This document shows positions 18,089-26,905 of a stretch of 64,000 bases of DNA, one piece after another. The notes beneath the pieces were generated by a model. It was not told the origin of the DNA and did no database searches. It saw nothing but the letters and a program-made list of their open reading frames with translations. The position numbers were made by a program, and so were the translations under genes. Position 1 is the first letter of the stretch, and every line of letters begins with the position of its first letter. This DNA comes from JACMMS01 sp043758775 (lineage in GTDB: Bacteria; Pseudomonadota; Gammaproteobacteria; Burkholderiales; Methylophilaceae). Location of the stretch: contig JAYVMU010000046.1 in the NCBI GenBank assembly GCA_043758775.1, forward strand, positions 62,001-126,000. The letters are read 5' to 3'.

Positions 18089-20308
18089 CTATTTAATACT
18101 TAGTATTACCCCAGCTAATGGTGGTAAGGTGATTGACAATGATTGTGGCTGGTTCATCCACGCCATATTGTCAGTATGTAATCCTGCACCATTGCCTTGA
18201 TTGCTACCACCGTAACAGGCAGCATCACTGTTAAATAGTTCAGTATATTCACCAGTCTGTGGTACGCCTAAACGATAACCCAACCTTAACACAGGCGTAA
18301 AATTAACCACTATTATAACAAAACTACCGTCACGGGCGCGTCTAATGTAGCTGATAATTGATTGCTCGGTATCATGACAATCTATCCAGCCAAAGCCCTG
18401 ATGCTCAAAATCTAAGTCATACAAGGCTGGCGTATTTCGATAAAGTAGGTTCAAATCATGATTAGCGAGTTGGATACCTTTGTGCCAATGCTTGCCCTCG
18501 TAATTGTCGCCTAGCAAATGCCAATCAATGCTGGTATTGACATTCCATTCACGACCTTGGCCAATTTCATTACCCATAAAGTTAAGTTTTTTACCGGGGC
18601 TGGTCATTTGGTAGCATAGCAATAAACGTAAATTAGCAAACTTTTGCCAAGTATCACCAGGCATCCTGTCTAAAAGTGATTTTTTGCCATGTACAACTTC
18701 ATCGTGAGAAAAAGGCAGCACGAAGTTTTCGCTATAGGCATACAGTTGACCAAAAGTCAGTTGGTCTTGGTGATAACGACGATGTATCGGGTCATTTTCA
18801 ATATAGGCGAGAGTGTCGTTCATCCAGCCCATATTCCATTTCATGCTGAACCCAAGCCCGCCTAGGTAGATAGGGCGGGAAACCATAGGCCATGAAGTTG
18901 ATTCTTCCGCAATGGTCAATGCCCCTGGGAAATCCTCATGCACCATGATGTTGAGTTGTTTGATAAAGTCGATGACATCTAAGTTCTCGCGACCACCGAA
19001 CTTATTAGGTAGCCATTCGCCTTCTTTACGTGAGTAATCTAAGTACAACATAGAAGCGACAGCATCTACACGTAAGCCATCAATGTGAAACTCAGATAAC
19101 CAGTAGTAAGCATTCGCAATTAAAAAATTACGCACTTCATTGCGGCCGTAATTGAAAATATATGTACCCCAGTCTTGGTGTTCACCTAATCTTGGGTCTG
19201 CATGCTCATACAGTGGCGTGCCGTCAAAGCGCGCTAATGCCCAATCATCTTTTGGAAAATGCCCGGGTACCCAATCTAATATGACGCCAATTTTAGCCTG
19301 ATGGAACGCATCAATCAAAAAGCGTAAATCATCTGGTGTACCAAAGCGATTGGTTACACCAAAATAGCCTGTGGTTTGATAGCCCCAGGATTCGTTTAAT
19401 GGATGCTCGGAAACTGGTAATAACTCAACATGGGTGTAGCCCATTTCCTTGACATAAGGCACTAAGTTGGATGCTAACTCGCGATAGCTTAGAAAATGTC
19501 CTTTCTCGTCACGTTTCCATGAGCCTAAATGCACTTCATAGCAGTTAAAAGGCGTATGCAACCAATCCGCAGTTTTACGTGTTTTGAGCCAGTCTTTATC
19601 TTGCCATACATGTTGATGACTGCTTGATACTTTTGCCGCGGAACCAGGCCGCAACTCAAACTCAAGGCCATAAGGGTCAGTTTTGACATGAATATTTCCA
19701 GTATGGCGATTGCGAATTTCAAATTTATACAGGGTGTTACCTGATAAATTAGGAATAAAAATCTCCCAAATACCGCTTGATCCATGAGAGCGCATCGCGT
19801 TAACTCGACCATCCCAATGGTTGAAATTGCCAATTACGCTAACGCGTTCTGCGTTGGGCGCCCACACGGCAAAGCGTACACCTTTAACACCCTGATGCTC
19901 ACATATATGGCTGCCAAGCGTTTTGTAGGCTTGTTTTAGAGTGCCTTCACCAAATAGATGTAATTCATCGGCAGTGAGCATCGGCACGAACGAATAGGTA
20001 TCAGCCTGTTCTATTGTTAAGCCATTCGTGTCAATTTTAAGCACACATGGCGTTGTGATTGTTTTTTTGCCTGCTGGTTTTTTACCATGCCATTCGAATA
20101 GGCCATCTGTATGGGTTTTTTCTAGAAGCTGCCATTTGCCATCAATGTTAATGTTGACTGATGTTGCAAAAGGCTGAAAGGTGCGAAAAACAAGCTGTTT
20201 ATCTTCCTCATGCAAACCCAAGAAACTAAAGGGATTGTGATGTTTAGCGCCTAGAATTAAATCTAACTGTGCAGATGCCACTTTTGGTGAGGCTATTTTT
20301 GAAGGCAT
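18089..20308 (-). CDS. glgB: 1,4-alpha-glucan branching enzyme
   Basis: The 739-residue GH13 enzyme introduces alpha-1,6 branches into glycogen. It has tandem N-terminal CBM48-type domains, then the TIM-barrel with GYQTTGYFG, DWVPGHFP, DGLRVDAVASM (nucleophile Asp), AEESTSWP (acid/base Glu) and FSHDEVVHGK. The frame extends to a TTG at 20320, but this overlaps the GGAAAA ribosome-binding site of ATG 20308, which I prefer. Confidence 0.95.
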   Translation of the reverse strand: MPSKIASPKVASAQLDLILGAKHHNPFSFLGLHEEDKQLVFRTFQPFATSVNINIDGKWQLLEKTHTDGLFEWHGKKPAGKKTITTPCVLKIDTNGLTIEQADTYSFVPMLTADELHLFGEGTLKQAYKTLGSHICEHQGVKGVRFAVWAPNAERVSVIGNFNHWDGRVNAMRSHGSSGIWEIFIPNLSGNTLYKFEIRNRHTGNIHVKTDPYGLEFELRPGSAAKVSSSHQHVWQDKDWLKTRKTADWLHTPFNCYEVHLGSWKRDEKGHFLSYRELASNLVPYVKEMGYTHVELLPVSEHPLNESWGYQTTGYFGVTNRFGTPDDLRFLIDAFHQAKIGVILDWVPGHFPKDDWALARFDGTPLYEHADPRLGEHQDWGTYIFNYGRNEVRNFLIANAYYWLSEFHIDGLRVDAVASMLYLDYSRKEGEWLPNKFGGRENLDVIDFIKQLNIMVHEDFPGALTIAEESTSWPMVSRPIYLGGLGFSMKWNMGWMNDTLAYIENDPIHRRYHQDQLTFGQLYAYSENFVLPFSHDEVVHGKKSLLDRMPGDTWQKFANLRLLLCYQMTSPGKKLNFMGNEIGQGREWNVNTSIDWHLLGDNYEGKHWHKGIQLANHDLNLLYRNTPALYDLDFEHQGFGWIDCHDTEQSIISYIRRARDGSFVIIVVNFTPVLRLGYRLGVPQTGEYTELFNSDAACYGGSNQGNGAGLHTDNMAWMNQPQSLSITLPPLAGVILSIK

Positions 20309-20384
20309 TGATTTTTCCAAGATAATCTACTTTAACTATTTTAGGTGTTGAACTTGGCTATTAAACATTAATAGGTGTTAATTT

Positions 20385-20423
20385 TAAAGTGTAAAATTTA
20401 TTATTCATAAATTTTACACTTTA
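20385..20423. promoter_or_regulatory. 16-bp perfect inverted repeat between glgB and glgC
   Basis: TAAAGTGTAAAATTTA (20385-20400) and its exact complement (20408-20423) are separated by TTATTCA. The dyad lies in the 257-base region between divergent glgB and glgC. Two copies of TAGGTGTT exactly 30 bases apart (20342 and 20372) lie on the glgB side. It could be an operator for shared control or an RNA hairpin in the glgC leader. There is no tight T-run after it. Confidence 0.5.
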
Positions 20424-20565
20424 TTGTAATTTTATTAGATTAAGCTTAATAAGCATGACTATAATAAACCTAGCGGTAAAATTAATAAAATTTAATTGAA
20501 GTTTATGAGAGTCAAGCTCGCGAAAAATTAAAATTTTAAGTGAGTTCCTAAAATTGGAGGCGCAT

Positions 20566-21846
20566 ATGCAACAAGATATTAGCAGTACGAGATTTATTAG
20601 CGCCCTTACCAAAAATACAACGGCGATTATATTAGCAGGTGGACGTGGCAGCCGTCTGAAAGACTTAACCGATTGGCGTGCCAAGCCAGCCGTACCTTTT
20701 GGTGGTAAATTTCGAATTATTGATTTTCCACTTTCTAATTGCATCAATTCAGGTATTCGACGTATTGGCGTTGCGACACAATATAAGGCACACAGCCTAA
20801 TTCAACATATTCAACGCGGCTGGGGGTTCTTACGTGGTGAATTTGGCGAGTATGTACAACTGTTACCCGCGCAGCAACGCGTAGATGAGGACTGGTACAA
20901 AGGTACGGCAGATGCGGTTTTTCAAAATTTAGATATTTTGCGATCTAGTGGTGCAAAGTACATATTGATTCTTGCTGGTGACCATATTTATAAAATGGAT
21001 TATGGCCCAATGTTGGCGTCGCATGTACGCAATAATGCTGATATGACAGTGGCTTGTATAAAAGTACCACTTGAAGATGCCAAGGGTTTTGGTGTCATGA
21101 CTGTAGATGATACTGACCGTGTAGTGAAATTTAGTGAAAAACCAACTAATCCAGAGCCAATGCCAGGCAGTAAAACTGAAGCATTAGCTAGCATGGGCAT
21201 TTATGTATTTGACGCGGATTTTTTATATGAGCAGCTGATTCGTGATGCGGATGATCCCAAATCCACACACGATTTTGGTAGTGATATGATTCCTTATCTT
21301 ATCAAAAAATATCGTGTAAGTGCACACAGTTTCTGTGATAGCTGCGTGGGTGCTACGGATAGTAAATACTATTGGCGTGACGTTGGTACCATCGATGCCT
21401 ACTGGGAAGCAAATATGGAGCTCACACGTGTGATTCCAGAGCTTAATTTATACGATAGAAAATGGCCAATCTGGACTTATCAGGAGCATTTACCACCCGC
21501 TAAATTTGTATTTAATAGCGATGGTAGACGAGGCATTGCAACTGACTCCATGGTGTCAGGTGGGTGTTTAATCAGTGGCGCTACAGTGGACAGTTCAGTC
21601 TTGTTCTCAGATGTGCGAGTACACAGCTATTGTGATATCAAAGGCGCAGTTATTTTGCCTAAAGTGACTATTAACCGCAATGTTGTATTAAGAAACGTAG
21701 TGATTGACCGTGGAACAGTTATTCCAGAAGGCATGCAAATTGGCGTCAATCCAGAAGAGGATAAAAAGCGTTTTTACGTATCTGGGAAAGGGATTGTATT
21801 GGTTACACCTAAAATGTTAGGGCAAAACCTACACAATGCACGTTGA
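20566..21846 (+). CDS. glgC: Glucose-1-phosphate adenylyltransferase
   Basis: The enzyme forms ADP-glucose, the committed step of bacterial glycogen synthesis. It has the nucleotidyltransferase loop LAGGRGSRLKDLTDWRAKPAVPFGG, AGDHIYKMDY and a C-terminal left-handed beta-helix region. An upstream in-frame TTG (20554) overlaps the GGAGG ribosome-binding site at 20556-20560; ATG 20566 is therefore the likely start (426 residues). Usually activated by fructose phosphates, which suits a RuMP-cycle organism (inference). Confidence 0.95.
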   Translation: MQQDISSTRFISALTKNTTAIILAGGRGSRLKDLTDWRAKPAVPFGGKFRIIDFPLSNCINSGIRRIGVATQYKAHSLIQHIQRGWGFLRGEFGEYVQLLPAQQRVDEDWYKGTADAVFQNLDILRSSGAKYILILAGDHIYKMDYGPMLASHVRNNADMTVACIKVPLEDAKGFGVMTVDDTDRVVKFSEKPTNPEPMPGSKTEALASMGIYVFDADFLYEQLIRDADDPKSTHDFGSDMIPYLIKKYRVSAHSFCDSCVGATDSKYYWRDVGTIDAYWEANMELTRVIPELNLYDRKWPIWTYQEHLPPAKFVFNSDGRRGIATDSMVSGGCLISGATVDSSVLFSDVRVHSYCDIKGAVILPKVTINRNVVLRNVVIDRGTVIPEGMQIGVNPEEDKKRFYVSGKGIVLVTPKMLGQNLHNAR

Positions 21847-21963
21847 TTGCAAAGATGAGGAGGGGTCTGGCTTAAAAAGCTGGACTCCGCGTTTATTCCA
21901 GAAGTTACTACTTGAGTAACAGCCAGATTATTTAGAGTATTTAAGGAAGCTTACCCATAACTT

Positions 21964-23724
21964 ATGTCGTCTACAAATTTTCAGGCTCAGGCTAAGCCTA
22001 AAAAGCTTTATTTTAACCTTTACTGGCATATGCACCAGCCAGATTATCGTGACATTGTGTCTAATCAATACGTGTTGCCGTGGACGTATTTACATGCCAT
22101 AAAAGATTACACGGATATGGCGTACCATCTAGAAACTAATCCAAAAGCTAAGGTGAATTTTAATTTTGTCCCAGTGTTATTAGATCAACTAGAGGATTAC
22201 ACGCTGCAATTTAAAATTAAGCAGATGCGTGACCCTTTGCTAGCGTTGCTTGCGAGAGAGCATTTGGAAGGCATTTCAGCTGCTGAATGCAGACTGATTG
22301 TGGAGAGCTGTTTTAAAAGCCATCATGAAAAAATGTTGAGCCCATTCCCACATTATCAAAAGCTGTTACGTATTTTTGAGACAGCAGAATCTGCAACGGG
22401 TAATACAGAACTACATTATTTTTCTGCACAATATAAAGTTGATTTACTTGTTTGGTACCATTTGGCCTGGACTGGTGAGAGTGTTCGTCGTAATTATCCA
22501 TTAGTGAGAGAGCTGATGGATAAAGGAGCTAAGTTTAGCTTTGAGGATAGAAAGCGACTATTTAATTTAATTGGCGAATTAATTACGAACCTAATTCCGC
22601 GCTACAAAGCCTTACAAGACAACAAACAAATCGAAATTTCCACCACGCCACATTACCATCCGATATTACCTTTGTTGCTGGATTTTAAATCGACTAAAGA
22701 TGCGATGCCGGATGCGCAACTGCCTGCTAATGCACAATATCCAGGTGGTCGTTCACGTGCCGTAGCGCAAGTGCAATCTGCCCAACGCACGCATCAAGAG
22801 CGCTTTGATATAGCGGCCAAAGGTATGTGGCCTGCAGAAGGTGGCGTATCCCATGCGGCGTTGTCCTTGCTGGCGGAATATGGTGTCACTTGGGCAGCAA
22901 CGGGTCAGAGTGTATTGGTCAATAGTTTAAATAAATCTGGATTGCCCGTCACAGATAAGCAAGACTACTTATACACGCCCTACAAAGTGACTGATGGTCA
23001 TCACGATATATTATGTTTTTTTAGAGATGACAATCTTTCAGACAAGATTGGTTTTGAATACGCCAAAATGTATACATCCGATGCGGTTAATGATTTTGTG
23101 CGTACTTTAGAGCATATTCAGCAGTCAAATACATCAGACAATCACCGTGTAGTGAGTGTGATTTTAGATGGTGAAAATGCCTGGGAATATTATCCATACA
23201 ACGGCTTTTACTTTTTAAATGAGTTGTATGCAGCACTCGCCAATCATCCAAATATTCAAATGACAACTTTTAGTGAAATCGTTGCTTTAACGCAAAAAAC
23301 TACTGAAAGCACTGCCACCAGCGTTATACCAACACCCATATTGCCGCAGATAGCTGCTGGTAGCTGGGTTTATGGCACATTTAGCACGTGGATTGGCTCA
23401 ACAGATAAGAACCGCGGTTGGGATTTATTATGTGAAGCTAAAAAAGCTTACGATAAAGTGATGCAGAGTGGTAAGTTGGATGATAGACAACTCACTGATT
23501 GCGAGCAGCAACTATCAGTTTGTGAAGGCTCAGATTGGTTTTGGTGGTTTGGTGATTACAATTCCTCAGTGAGTGTGAATAGTTTTGATCAGTTATATCG
23601 TCTTAACTTAATGAATTTATATTCGTTACTCAGGCTGCCTGTGCCAGAAATATTACATCAGCCAATTAGTGCTGGTGGCGGTAATCCAGATGTGGGAGGC
23701 ACCATGCGCAGAGGTACTGAATAA
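21964..23724 (+). CDS. Glycoside hydrolase family 57 alpha-glucan enzyme
   Basis: The 586-residue protein starts with LYFNLYWHMHQPDYRD, the GH57 N-terminal signature. It also carries KGMWPAEGGVS (region with the catalytic nucleophile Glu) and VSVILDGENAWEYYP. The family includes alpha-amylases, 4-alpha-glucanotransferases and amylopullulanases; the exact activity cannot be chosen from sequence. Its place between glgC and malQ suggests glycogen remodelling or breakdown. No secretion signal is visible, so it is probably cytoplasmic. Confidence 0.9.
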   Translation: MSSTNFQAQAKPKKLYFNLYWHMHQPDYRDIVSNQYVLPWTYLHAIKDYTDMAYHLETNPKAKVNFNFVPVLLDQLEDYTLQFKIKQMRDPLLALLAREHLEGISAAECRLIVESCFKSHHEKMLSPFPHYQKLLRIFETAESATGNTELHYFSAQYKVDLLVWYHLAWTGESVRRNYPLVRELMDKGAKFSFEDRKRLFNLIGELITNLIPRYKALQDNKQIEISTTPHYHPILPLLLDFKSTKDAMPDAQLPANAQYPGGRSRAVAQVQSAQRTHQERFDIAAKGMWPAEGGVSHAALSLLAEYGVTWAATGQSVLVNSLNKSGLPVTDKQDYLYTPYKVTDGHHDILCFFRDDNLSDKIGFEYAKMYTSDAVNDFVRTLEHIQQSNTSDNHRVVSVILDGENAWEYYPYNGFYFLNELYAALANHPNIQMTTFSEIVALTQKTTESTATSVIPTPILPQIAAGSWVYGTFSTWIGSTDKNRGWDLLCEAKKAYDKVMQSGKLDDRQLTDCEQQLSVCEGSDWFWWFGDYNSSVSVNSFDQLYRLNLMNLYSLLRLPVPEILHQPISAGGGNPDVGGTMRRGTE

Positions 23725-23787
23725 GCTAATGGAAATAAGTGGCCAGTAATAAAAACTGAACTAAGAAGAGAAAGCGCATACAGAAGT

Positions 23788-25287
23788 ATGAGTCAATTAT
23801 TTGAACGTCGCTGTGCCGGCGTGTTGTGCCATATTGCCTCCTTACCAGCTAGTGAAATTAATGGTAAATCTAACGCAAATTTAGTGTCCGGAGATTTAGG
23901 GCAAGCATCACATCGTTTTGTAGATTTTCTGCATGATATTGGTGCAGCTGTCTGGCAAACTTTGCCGCTTAATATGCCACATGCTGATGGCTCGCCATAC
24001 CAGTGCCTATCAGCACATGCAGGCAATCCTGAGTTTATTAGCTTGGATATTTTGGTTGAGCAGGGCTGGTTGACTGCCGCCGAGATTAAAACCACTACAC
24101 GTGGCAAGCAGTGCATCATCAATCAGGCTTATAAAAATTTCTACGTGCAAGCAGATCAACATTCACAGCAGGATTTTACCGAGTTTTGCAACGAGCAAGC
24201 ATTTTGGCTGGATGACTTTGCTTTATTTTTGGCTTTGCGTGAGCATTTTAATCAAACTAGCTGGAACTTATGGCCAGTAGAATATAAAAATCGTGATGCT
24301 GTGATACTCAAATCTGTACAGGTGCTGTTAGCACAAGAAATCGGTGCTATTAAATTCACACAGTTTTTATTTTTTAATCAATGGCTAGCACTTAGAGCGT
24401 ATTCGTCAGCTAAAGGCGTGTATTTATTTGGTGACATACCCATTTTTGTTTCTTATGATAGTGCCGATGTATGGGCAATGCCACACTTATTTAAACTTGA
24501 TGCAGATAAAAATATGACAGTGGTCGCAGGCGTGCCCCCAGATTACTTTTGTGCTACAGGGCAACGCTGGGGCAACCCACACTATAACTGGGAAGCTATA
24601 CAAGCCAATGGTTTTGCTTGGTGGTTAGGGCGTATGCAAACACAAAATGCATTGTTTGATATGGTGCGCATTGACCATTTTCGAGGCTTGGAAGCCGCAT
24701 GGGAAATCCCTGCTGCCGATGAAACTGCGATCAATGGGCTGTGGGTACAAGCGCCAGGATATGCTTTACTAGAAGCCATTAAACAGCGCTTTCCAAACAT
24801 GACATTGATTGCAGAAGATTTGGGCGTGATTACAGCGGAGGTTAATACCTTACGTGAAAAATATGCGTTGCCAGGTATGAAAATCTTGCAATTTGCTTTT
24901 GGTGGGCAAGACGACAATCCATATTTACCGCACAATACAGAAGCCAATAGCGTGGTTTATACAGGGACTCATGACAACGATACTAGCCTAGGCTGGTACA
25001 ACTCGATTGGTGAGTATGAACGCGGAAATTTTGAAAGGTACTTTGCAGGTTATCTACCTAAAAGTACTTTAGATATGCCATTTAGTCTGATTGAAATGGC
25101 ACTGGTATCGACATCACAACTGGCAATTATTCCGATGCAAGATATATTGGAACTGGGCACAGAGCATCGCATGAATACTCCTGGTACTACAGAAGGCAAC
25201 TGGCACTGGCGTTTTAATTGGGCACAACTCTCGCCTAAACAGCAAAAAAAAATAACGACTGCCATTAGAAAAGGTAAGCGAATTTAG
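23788..25287 (+). CDS. malQ: 4-alpha-glucanotransferase (amylomaltase)
   Basis: The 499-residue GH77 enzyme transfers maltodextrin segments. Landmarks are SPYQCLSAHAGNPEFI, GDIPIFVSYDSADVWA, VRIDHFRGLEAAWEIPA with the nucleophile Asp, AEDLGVIT with the acid/base Glu, and GTHDNDT. It follows the GH57 gene by 63 bases on the same strand, completing a glgC-GH57-malQ unit. No glycogen phosphorylase gene is in the window. Confidence 0.95.
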   Translation: MSQLFERRCAGVLCHIASLPASEINGKSNANLVSGDLGQASHRFVDFLHDIGAAVWQTLPLNMPHADGSPYQCLSAHAGNPEFISLDILVEQGWLTAAEIKTTTRGKQCIINQAYKNFYVQADQHSQQDFTEFCNEQAFWLDDFALFLALREHFNQTSWNLWPVEYKNRDAVILKSVQVLLAQEIGAIKFTQFLFFNQWLALRAYSSAKGVYLFGDIPIFVSYDSADVWAMPHLFKLDADKNMTVVAGVPPDYFCATGQRWGNPHYNWEAIQANGFAWWLGRMQTQNALFDMVRIDHFRGLEAAWEIPAADETAINGLWVQAPGYALLEAIKQRFPNMTLIAEDLGVITAEVNTLREKYALPGMKILQFAFGGQDDNPYLPHNTEANSVVYTGTHDNDTSLGWYNSIGEYERGNFERYFAGYLPKSTLDMPFSLIEMALVSTSQLAIIPMQDILELGTEHRMNTPGTTEGNWHWRFNWAQLSPKQQKKITTAIRKGKRI

Positions 25288-25309
25288 CGCTTAATTAGGG
25301 TGTTGGTTG

Positions 25310-26431
25310 CTATCTGCTATGTTGTTTAAGTGCCCATTGCACATGCTCGCGCACTAGTTCTGATGTGTCGTTTAATCTGCTTTCTAGCGCTGCAATAATA
25401 GCGGGTGAAGTCTCTGTATTACCTAAGCCTACCGCGATATTACGCAACCATTGTGTATAACCAATTCGGTAAATCGCACTGCCTGCCAGTTTTTGTTTGA
25501 ACTCGGTTTCAGTCCAGCTGAAACAATCTACTAAACTTATATTATCCAAACCGTTGCGTACATTAAAGCCATCCTGTTCGGTGAGTTGCGCAAATTTATT
25601 CCATGGACAAAATAACTGGCAATCGTCACAGCCATACACACGATTGCCAATCAACGGTCGTAATGACTCTGGAATACTGGTTTTAAGCTCGATGGTGAGA
25701 TAGGAAATACAACGTCTTGCATCCACTTCGTAAGGCGCAGTGATGGCTTGGGTAGGGCATATGTCGATACATGCTGAGCAAGTGCCGCAATGGTTAGAAG
25801 TAGGCGTATCAATAGGTAGCGGCAAGTTGGTAAAAATTTCACCCAAAAAAAACCAAGAACCGCGATCCTTATTAATCAGCAAAGTATGTTTACCACGCCA
25901 GCCTAAACCGGCTTTTTCAGCTAATGCAACTTCAAGCACAGGTGCGCTATCAGTAAAGGCTCTGTACTTGAAGTCGGAGTCAAAACTTGTACTCCGCTGC
26001 TGAATACTTTGCGCGACTTTATCACATAGCTTTTGCAATTTATTGCGCATAACTTTGTGGTAGTCACGTCCTAGAGCGTAACGCGAAATAAAGGCTTTGT
26101 TATGGTCTGCTATAATTTGCTCGCCATCTGCAGCATTAGGCGGCAAATAATCTAAACGGGCACTGATGACGCGCACAGTATTTGCGACTAATTCATGTGG
26201 GCGAGTGCGCTTATGCCCATGTTTTGCCATATAATCCATCTCACCATGAAAACCCTTTGCTAACCAATCTTGATGAGTTTTTTCAGCATGACTCAAATCA
26301 GTATCGGTAATACCAATTTGGTTAAAACCAAGTTCGGCGCCCCAGAGTTTGATGTCATCGGCAAGGTCTTGCAGTGCTTGAGTTTGATTAAAAGCACTTT
26401 CATTGGTAGAGTCTGAAAAATTTACATTCAT
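25310..26431 (-). CDS. queG: Epoxyqueuosine reductase
   Basis: QueG reduces epoxyqueuosine to queuosine in tRNA, using cobalamin and two 4Fe-4S clusters. The two ferredoxin motifs are visible: CGTCSACIDICPTQAI and CDDCQLFCPWNK. A C-terminal HEAT-like region follows. The frame extends to 26503, but alignment to typical N-termini favours ATG 26431 (373 residues), which abuts the tsaE start; ATG 26440 is an alternative. A second queuosine gene, queD, is at the left of the window. Confidence 0.93.
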   Translation of the reverse strand: MNVNFSDSTNESAFNQTQALQDLADDIKLWGAELGFNQIGITDTDLSHAEKTHQDWLAKGFHGEMDYMAKHGHKRTRPHELVANTVRVISARLDYLPPNAADGEQIIADHNKAFISRYALGRDYHKVMRNKLQKLCDKVAQSIQQRSTSFDSDFKYRAFTDSAPVLEVALAEKAGLGWRGKHTLLINKDRGSWFFLGEIFTNLPLPIDTPTSNHCGTCSACIDICPTQAITAPYEVDARRCISYLTIELKTSIPESLRPLIGNRVYGCDDCQLFCPWNKFAQLTEQDGFNVRNGLDNISLVDCFSWTETEFKQKLAGSAIYRIGYTQWLRNIAVGLGNTETSPAIIAALESRLNDTSELVREHVQWALKQHSR

Positions 26432-26905
26432 ATGGCGCATGATATTACACTTCACTTGATTAACGAAGCAGCTACTTTGGCAGCGGGCGAACGTTTTTCG
26501 CATGCTGTAGAGTCAGGTTTGACCATTTATTTGCATGGTGATTTAGGCGCAGGTAAAACTACATTTGTGCGTGGTTTTTTGCATGGTTTAGGCCATATTG
26601 GCAAAGTTAAAAGCCCGACTTATACTTTGGTTGAGCCTTATGTGATTGCTGATTTTAATATCTATCATTTTGATTTATATCGTTTTATAGATGAGGAGGA
26701 ATGGGAGTCCGCAGGCTTTAGAGAGTACTTTAATCCGGACTCTGTATGTTTTGTAGAGTGGCCAGAAAAAGCTGAAAATTTTTTACCAACGCCTGATATT
26801 AATATTCACCTACTGCCAAATAACGAGGGTAGAATTTTGCAATTGACTGCCCATTCAAATTTAGGAAAGCGAGTTTTGCAAAAAAATGCGGGTAATAGTG
26901 TCTAA
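26432..26905 (+). CDS. tsaE: tRNA threonylcarbamoyladenosine biosynthesis ATPase TsaE
   Basis: The 157-residue P-loop protein GDLGAGKTTFVRGFL works with TsaB and TsaD in t6A37 formation. SPTYTLVEPY and FDLYRF are characteristic, as is the VEWPEKAE segment. Its ATG directly touches the likely queG ATG on the other strand. The amidase gene overlaps its 3' end, a common tsaE-amiC arrangement. Confidence 0.95.
   Translation: MAHDITLHLINEAATLAAGERFSHAVESGLTIYLHGDLGAGKTTFVRGFLHGLGHIGKVKSPTYTLVEPYVIADFNIYHFDLYRFIDEEEWESAGFREYFNPDSVCFVEWPEKAENFLPTPDINIHLLPNNEGRILQLTAHSNLGKRVLQKNAGNSV

Noticed and set aside
21868..21888. Hairpin GTCTGGCTT / AAGCTGGAC after glgC as a terminator
   Set aside because: It needs two G-T pairs and has no T-run after it; it may not be functional.
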